Made by a program: the position numbers and the translations under genes | In this document: one piece after another, positions 61,950 through 64,000 of the stretch | Layout of the letters: every line of letters starts with the position of its first letter | Numbering within the stretch: the first letter of the stretch is position 1 | Assembly (NCBI GenBank): GCA_018228665.1 | Contig: CP073692.1 | Span: forward strand, 3,050,046 to 3,114,045 | Reading direction: 5' to 3' | Length of the DNA: 64,000 nucleotides | Source: Faecalicatena sp. Marseille-Q4148 | GTDB taxonomy: Bacteria > Bacillota > Clostridia > Lachnospirales > Lachnospiraceae | The notes under the pieces: generated by a model | Told to the model about the DNA's origin: nothing | The model's input: the letters and a program-made list of their open reading frames with translations, nothing else | The model's database searches: none

Positions 61950-62375
61950 ATGATAGTGAACAGACAGAAAAAAGAATCATATACACAGTTTCTGATGCCG
62001 CTTCCGCAGGCGCTTTTGAATTTTCTGGACCGGCTTTTGACTTCTCAGGAGGGGAGCCTTTTGGAAGACGATTTTGATAAATTGATGAACCTTGTAAGCG
62101 GCTATGCTTCTCGACGAGCCATTGCGGCGGCGGAAGTATTGCAGCAGGAATTTCGCAGCTGGAGGACAGGGCAGCAGACAAACCGTTACCGAATGATTGC
62201 GGCGTACGGGCTTCTTATAACAGAGATAAAATATGAAGTGACAGGGATTTTTACGAAACCGGATCAGTGGTTTCGTGTCAAGGTCAGTGATTATGAACTT
62301 ACGAATCCGATTTTTATTGTAGAGACAAATAAGCTGGCAGAGGAGCTGAAGTTTCCGGGAAAATACAAAATATAA
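61950..62375 (+). CDS. Unrecognised small protein
   Basis: I do not recognise this 141-residue soluble protein. It is basic at the N-terminus (MIVNRQKKESYTQF), mostly helical in the first 100 residues (LLNFLDRLLTSQEG, RRAIAAAEVLQQEFRSWRTGQQ), and ends in a mixed region with several aromatic residues (KPDQWFRVKVSDYELTNPIF). AAGGGGG precedes the start region; GTG 61956 is an alternative start. It lies between the purine terminator and the FAD dehydrogenase gene, which starts 131 bp later. The upstream 120 bp (61823-61949) show no other gene. Confidence 0.6.
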   Translation: MIVNRQKKESYTQFLMPLPQALLNFLDRLLTSQEGSLLEDDFDKLMNLVSGYASRRAIAAAEVLQQEFRSWRTGQQTNRYRMIAAYGLLITEIKYEVTGIFTKPDQWFRVKVSDYELTNPIFIVETNKLAEELKFPGKYKI

Positions 62376-62506
62376 TGCATAAGAATTATTGTACAGGATA
62401 ATATTTTAAAGAAGATTTTACAAAAGAAGAGAAACTTTTTCATGTGTGAAGTGATATAATGAAAAGAGTAATATGCATTGAAGTTATGGAAGAGGGGGTA
62501 TGACCT

Positions 62507-63916
62507 ATGACAGAAAAACAGAACTATGACGTAATTATAATAGGGGCAGGTCCATCCGGAATTTTTTGCGCTTATGAACTTATGGAGAAGAAACCGAACC
62601 TTCGTATTCTGATGATTGAAAAAGGACGGTCAATTGAAAAGAGAAACTGTCCGAAGCGAAAAACAAAGGTATGTGTGGGATGTAATCCCTGTTCCATTAC
62701 AACAGGATTTGCAGGGGCAGGAGCATTTTCAGATGGGAAATTATCGCTTTCTCCGGATGTTGGAGGAAACTTACCGGAGATTCTCGGCTATGAGTACACG
62801 GAGGAGCTTCTGAGGGAGGCAGATAAAATCTATCTGAAATTTGGAGCAGATAAAAAGATATATGGCATTGATGATGCAGCGGCGATCGAACGGCTGCGGA
62901 CAAAGGCGATCCAGGCGAATTTGAAGCTGATCGAGTGTCCGATCCGTCATCTTGGAACAGAGGAAGGATACAAGATTTATACAAAACTCCAGCATCATTT
63001 GGAAGAAAAAGGAGTTGAGATTCGCTTTCTGACAATGGTGGAGGAACTTTTGACAGAAGAGGGGCGTGTCATTGGTGTACGAACAGATCATGGAGATAGT
63101 TTTTATGCACCGGAAGTCGTGGCAGGTGTCGGACGAGAAGGATCAGAATGGTTTTCCAACACATGCAGGAAGCTCGGGATTGAGACTGAGAATGGAACTG
63201 TTGATGTAGGGGTGCGCGTAGAAGTGCGCGACGAGATTATGAAAGAACTCAACGAGAAGCTTTACGAGGCAAAACTTGTATATTATACGCCGACATTTGA
63301 TGATAAGGTAAGAGTATTTTGTACGAATCCATCGGGCGAAGTGGCGACAGAGTATTATGATGACCATTTGGCTGTTGTCAATGGACATGCGTATAAGTCC
63401 AGCGACCTTAAGACGAATAATACGAATTTTGCCCTGCTTGTTTCAAAGAATTTTACGAAACCGTTCCGTTCACCGATCGAATATGGAAAGCACATTGCAC
63501 AGCTTGGAAATATGCTGTCCGGAGGGAAGATTCTTCTTCAGCGCTATGGAGATTTTAAGCGTGGAAGAAGAACGACGGAGGAACGACTTTTACGAAACAA
63601 TATCGTTCCGACACTCAAAGATGCAGTTCCGGGTGACTTGTCTCTTGTATTTCCGCATCGGATCATGGTGGCCATTGATGAAATGCTTCGTGCGCTTGAT
63701 AAAGTAACGCCGGGAATTGCAAGTGACGAGACACTTCTCTATGGGGTGGAAGTAAAGTTCTATTCGAATAAGGTACTTGTGGATGATTGTTTTCAGACGA
63801 GTCTTCCGGGGCTTCGGGCAATCGGAGACGGGGCATCGGTAACGCGCGGACTGATGCAGGCATCGGCAAATGGGATTGCAGTGGCAAGAGCGGTGATGCA
63901 GATTTTGGACAAATAA
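62507..63916 (+). CDS. FAD-dependent NAD(P)/FAD oxidoreductase
   Basis: Flavoprotein of 469 residues annotated in related genomes as an NAD(FAD)-utilising dehydrogenase. It has the dinucleotide motif VIIIGAGPSGIFCAYEL near residue 8, an unusual Cys cluster KRNCPKRKTKVCVGCNPCS near 45-65 that could bind a metal, GFAGAGAFSDGKLSL, and the C-terminal FAD motif GLRAIGDGASVTRGLMQASANG. The substrate is unknown; members are loosely related to BaiN/geranylgeranyl reductase-like enzymes. GAGGGGG precedes the ATG. Confidence 0.88.
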   Translation: MTEKQNYDVIIIGAGPSGIFCAYELMEKKPNLRILMIEKGRSIEKRNCPKRKTKVCVGCNPCSITTGFAGAGAFSDGKLSLSPDVGGNLPEILGYEYTEELLREADKIYLKFGADKKIYGIDDAAAIERLRTKAIQANLKLIECPIRHLGTEEGYKIYTKLQHHLEEKGVEIRFLTMVEELLTEEGRVIGVRTDHGDSFYAPEVVAGVGREGSEWFSNTCRKLGIETENGTVDVGVRVEVRDEIMKELNEKLYEAKLVYYTPTFDDKVRVFCTNPSGEVATEYYDDHLAVVNGHAYKSSDLKTNNTNFALLVSKNFTKPFRSPIEYGKHIAQLGNMLSGGKILLQRYGDFKRGRRTTEERLLRNNIVPTLKDAVPGDLSLVFPHRIMVAIDEMLRALDKVTPGIASDETLLYGVEVKFYSNKVLVDDCFQTSLPGLRAIGDGASVTRGLMQASANGIAVARAVMQILDK

Positions 63917-63938
63917 TTACCAAAATTGTTTTTTGAGG

Positions 63939-63966
63939 TTGATTTTTGCGTCAAAAAGCATATAAT
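63939..63966 (+). promoter_or_regulatory. Promoter at window end
   Basis: TTGATT (63939-63944), a 16-bp spacer and TATAAT (63961-63966), directed to a gene beyond the window. Confidence 0.6.
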
Positions 63967-64000
63967 AGAAAAAGATAATTGTGCAAAAAAAACGGACAAT

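Overview
The window looks like chromosome of a low-to-moderate GC, anaerobic, spore-forming Clostridia, most likely a gut Lachnospiraceae (Mediterraneibacter, Dorea or Blautia-like). The genus is a guess from overall gene content. Supporting signs are a YlmC/YmxH sporulation-family protein, a ZTP riboswitch ahead of separate PurO-type cyclohydrolase and AICAR transformylase genes, a flavodiiron protein fused to rubredoxin and its reductase, desulfoferrodoxin, a selenium-use cluster, and strong AGGAGG-type ribosome binding sites. No rRNA, tRNA, CRISPR array or insertion sequence was found.

Layout. 1-5.3 kb: a heterodimeric ABC exporter (first subunit cut by the window edge), a DUF3783 gene and a NatAB-type exporter. 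5.3-9.7 kb: YmxH, NrdR, an exonuclease III gene broken by an in-frame stop, an HPr-like protein without the phosphorylatable His, a YmfI-like reductase, a YitT membrane protein and a ppGpp-hydrolase-like HD protein. 9.9-15.6 kb: a fructose operon fruK-fruA-fruR-ptsH-ptsI behind a promoter flanked by phased decamer repeats. 15.8-19.8 kb: prolyl oligopeptidase, asparaginase and an RNA methyltransferase. 20.2-29.2 kb: selenium genes yedF, selD (itself a selenoprotein with an in-frame UGA and SECIS-like hairpin), selA, selB, a LysR regulator, a cysteine desulfurase, yedE, a TusA-like protein and a DUF3343 protein. 29.3-30.9 kb: an AsnB-like protein lacking the N-terminal catalytic Cys.

31.2-32.7 kb is an AbiE-type (type IV) toxin-antitoxin/phage-defence pair with an inverted repeat over its promoter, flanked by gene-poor DNA. 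33.4-42.7 kb is the most distinctive region. It is a sugar-acid catabolic cluster (SAF-domain dehydrogenase, DUF1537 kinase, class II aldolase/decarboxylase, KdgT-like permease, amidohydrolase) that carries its own sigma-54 gene and its own sigma-54 activator. Three sigma-54 promoters (-24/-12) sit ahead of its transcription units, and TGTTGCAACA-like activator sites lie upstream of two of them. It appears to be a self-contained sigma-54 regulon.

42.8-51.9 kb: Lgt, a serine hydrolase, an SRPBCC protein, a TipAS-type MerR regulator with a 19-bp-spacer promoter, desulfoferrodoxin, feoA-feoA-feoB with two copies of a shared operator, and a phosphatase-superfamily enzyme. 51.9-56.1 kb (minus strand): carB without carA, and a DppA-like D-aminopeptidase. 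56.3-64 kb: endonuclease III, the flavodiiron fusion, ZTP riboswitch-purO-AICAR transformylase, an unrecognised small gene and a FAD dehydrogenase, ending in a promoter for a gene beyond the window.
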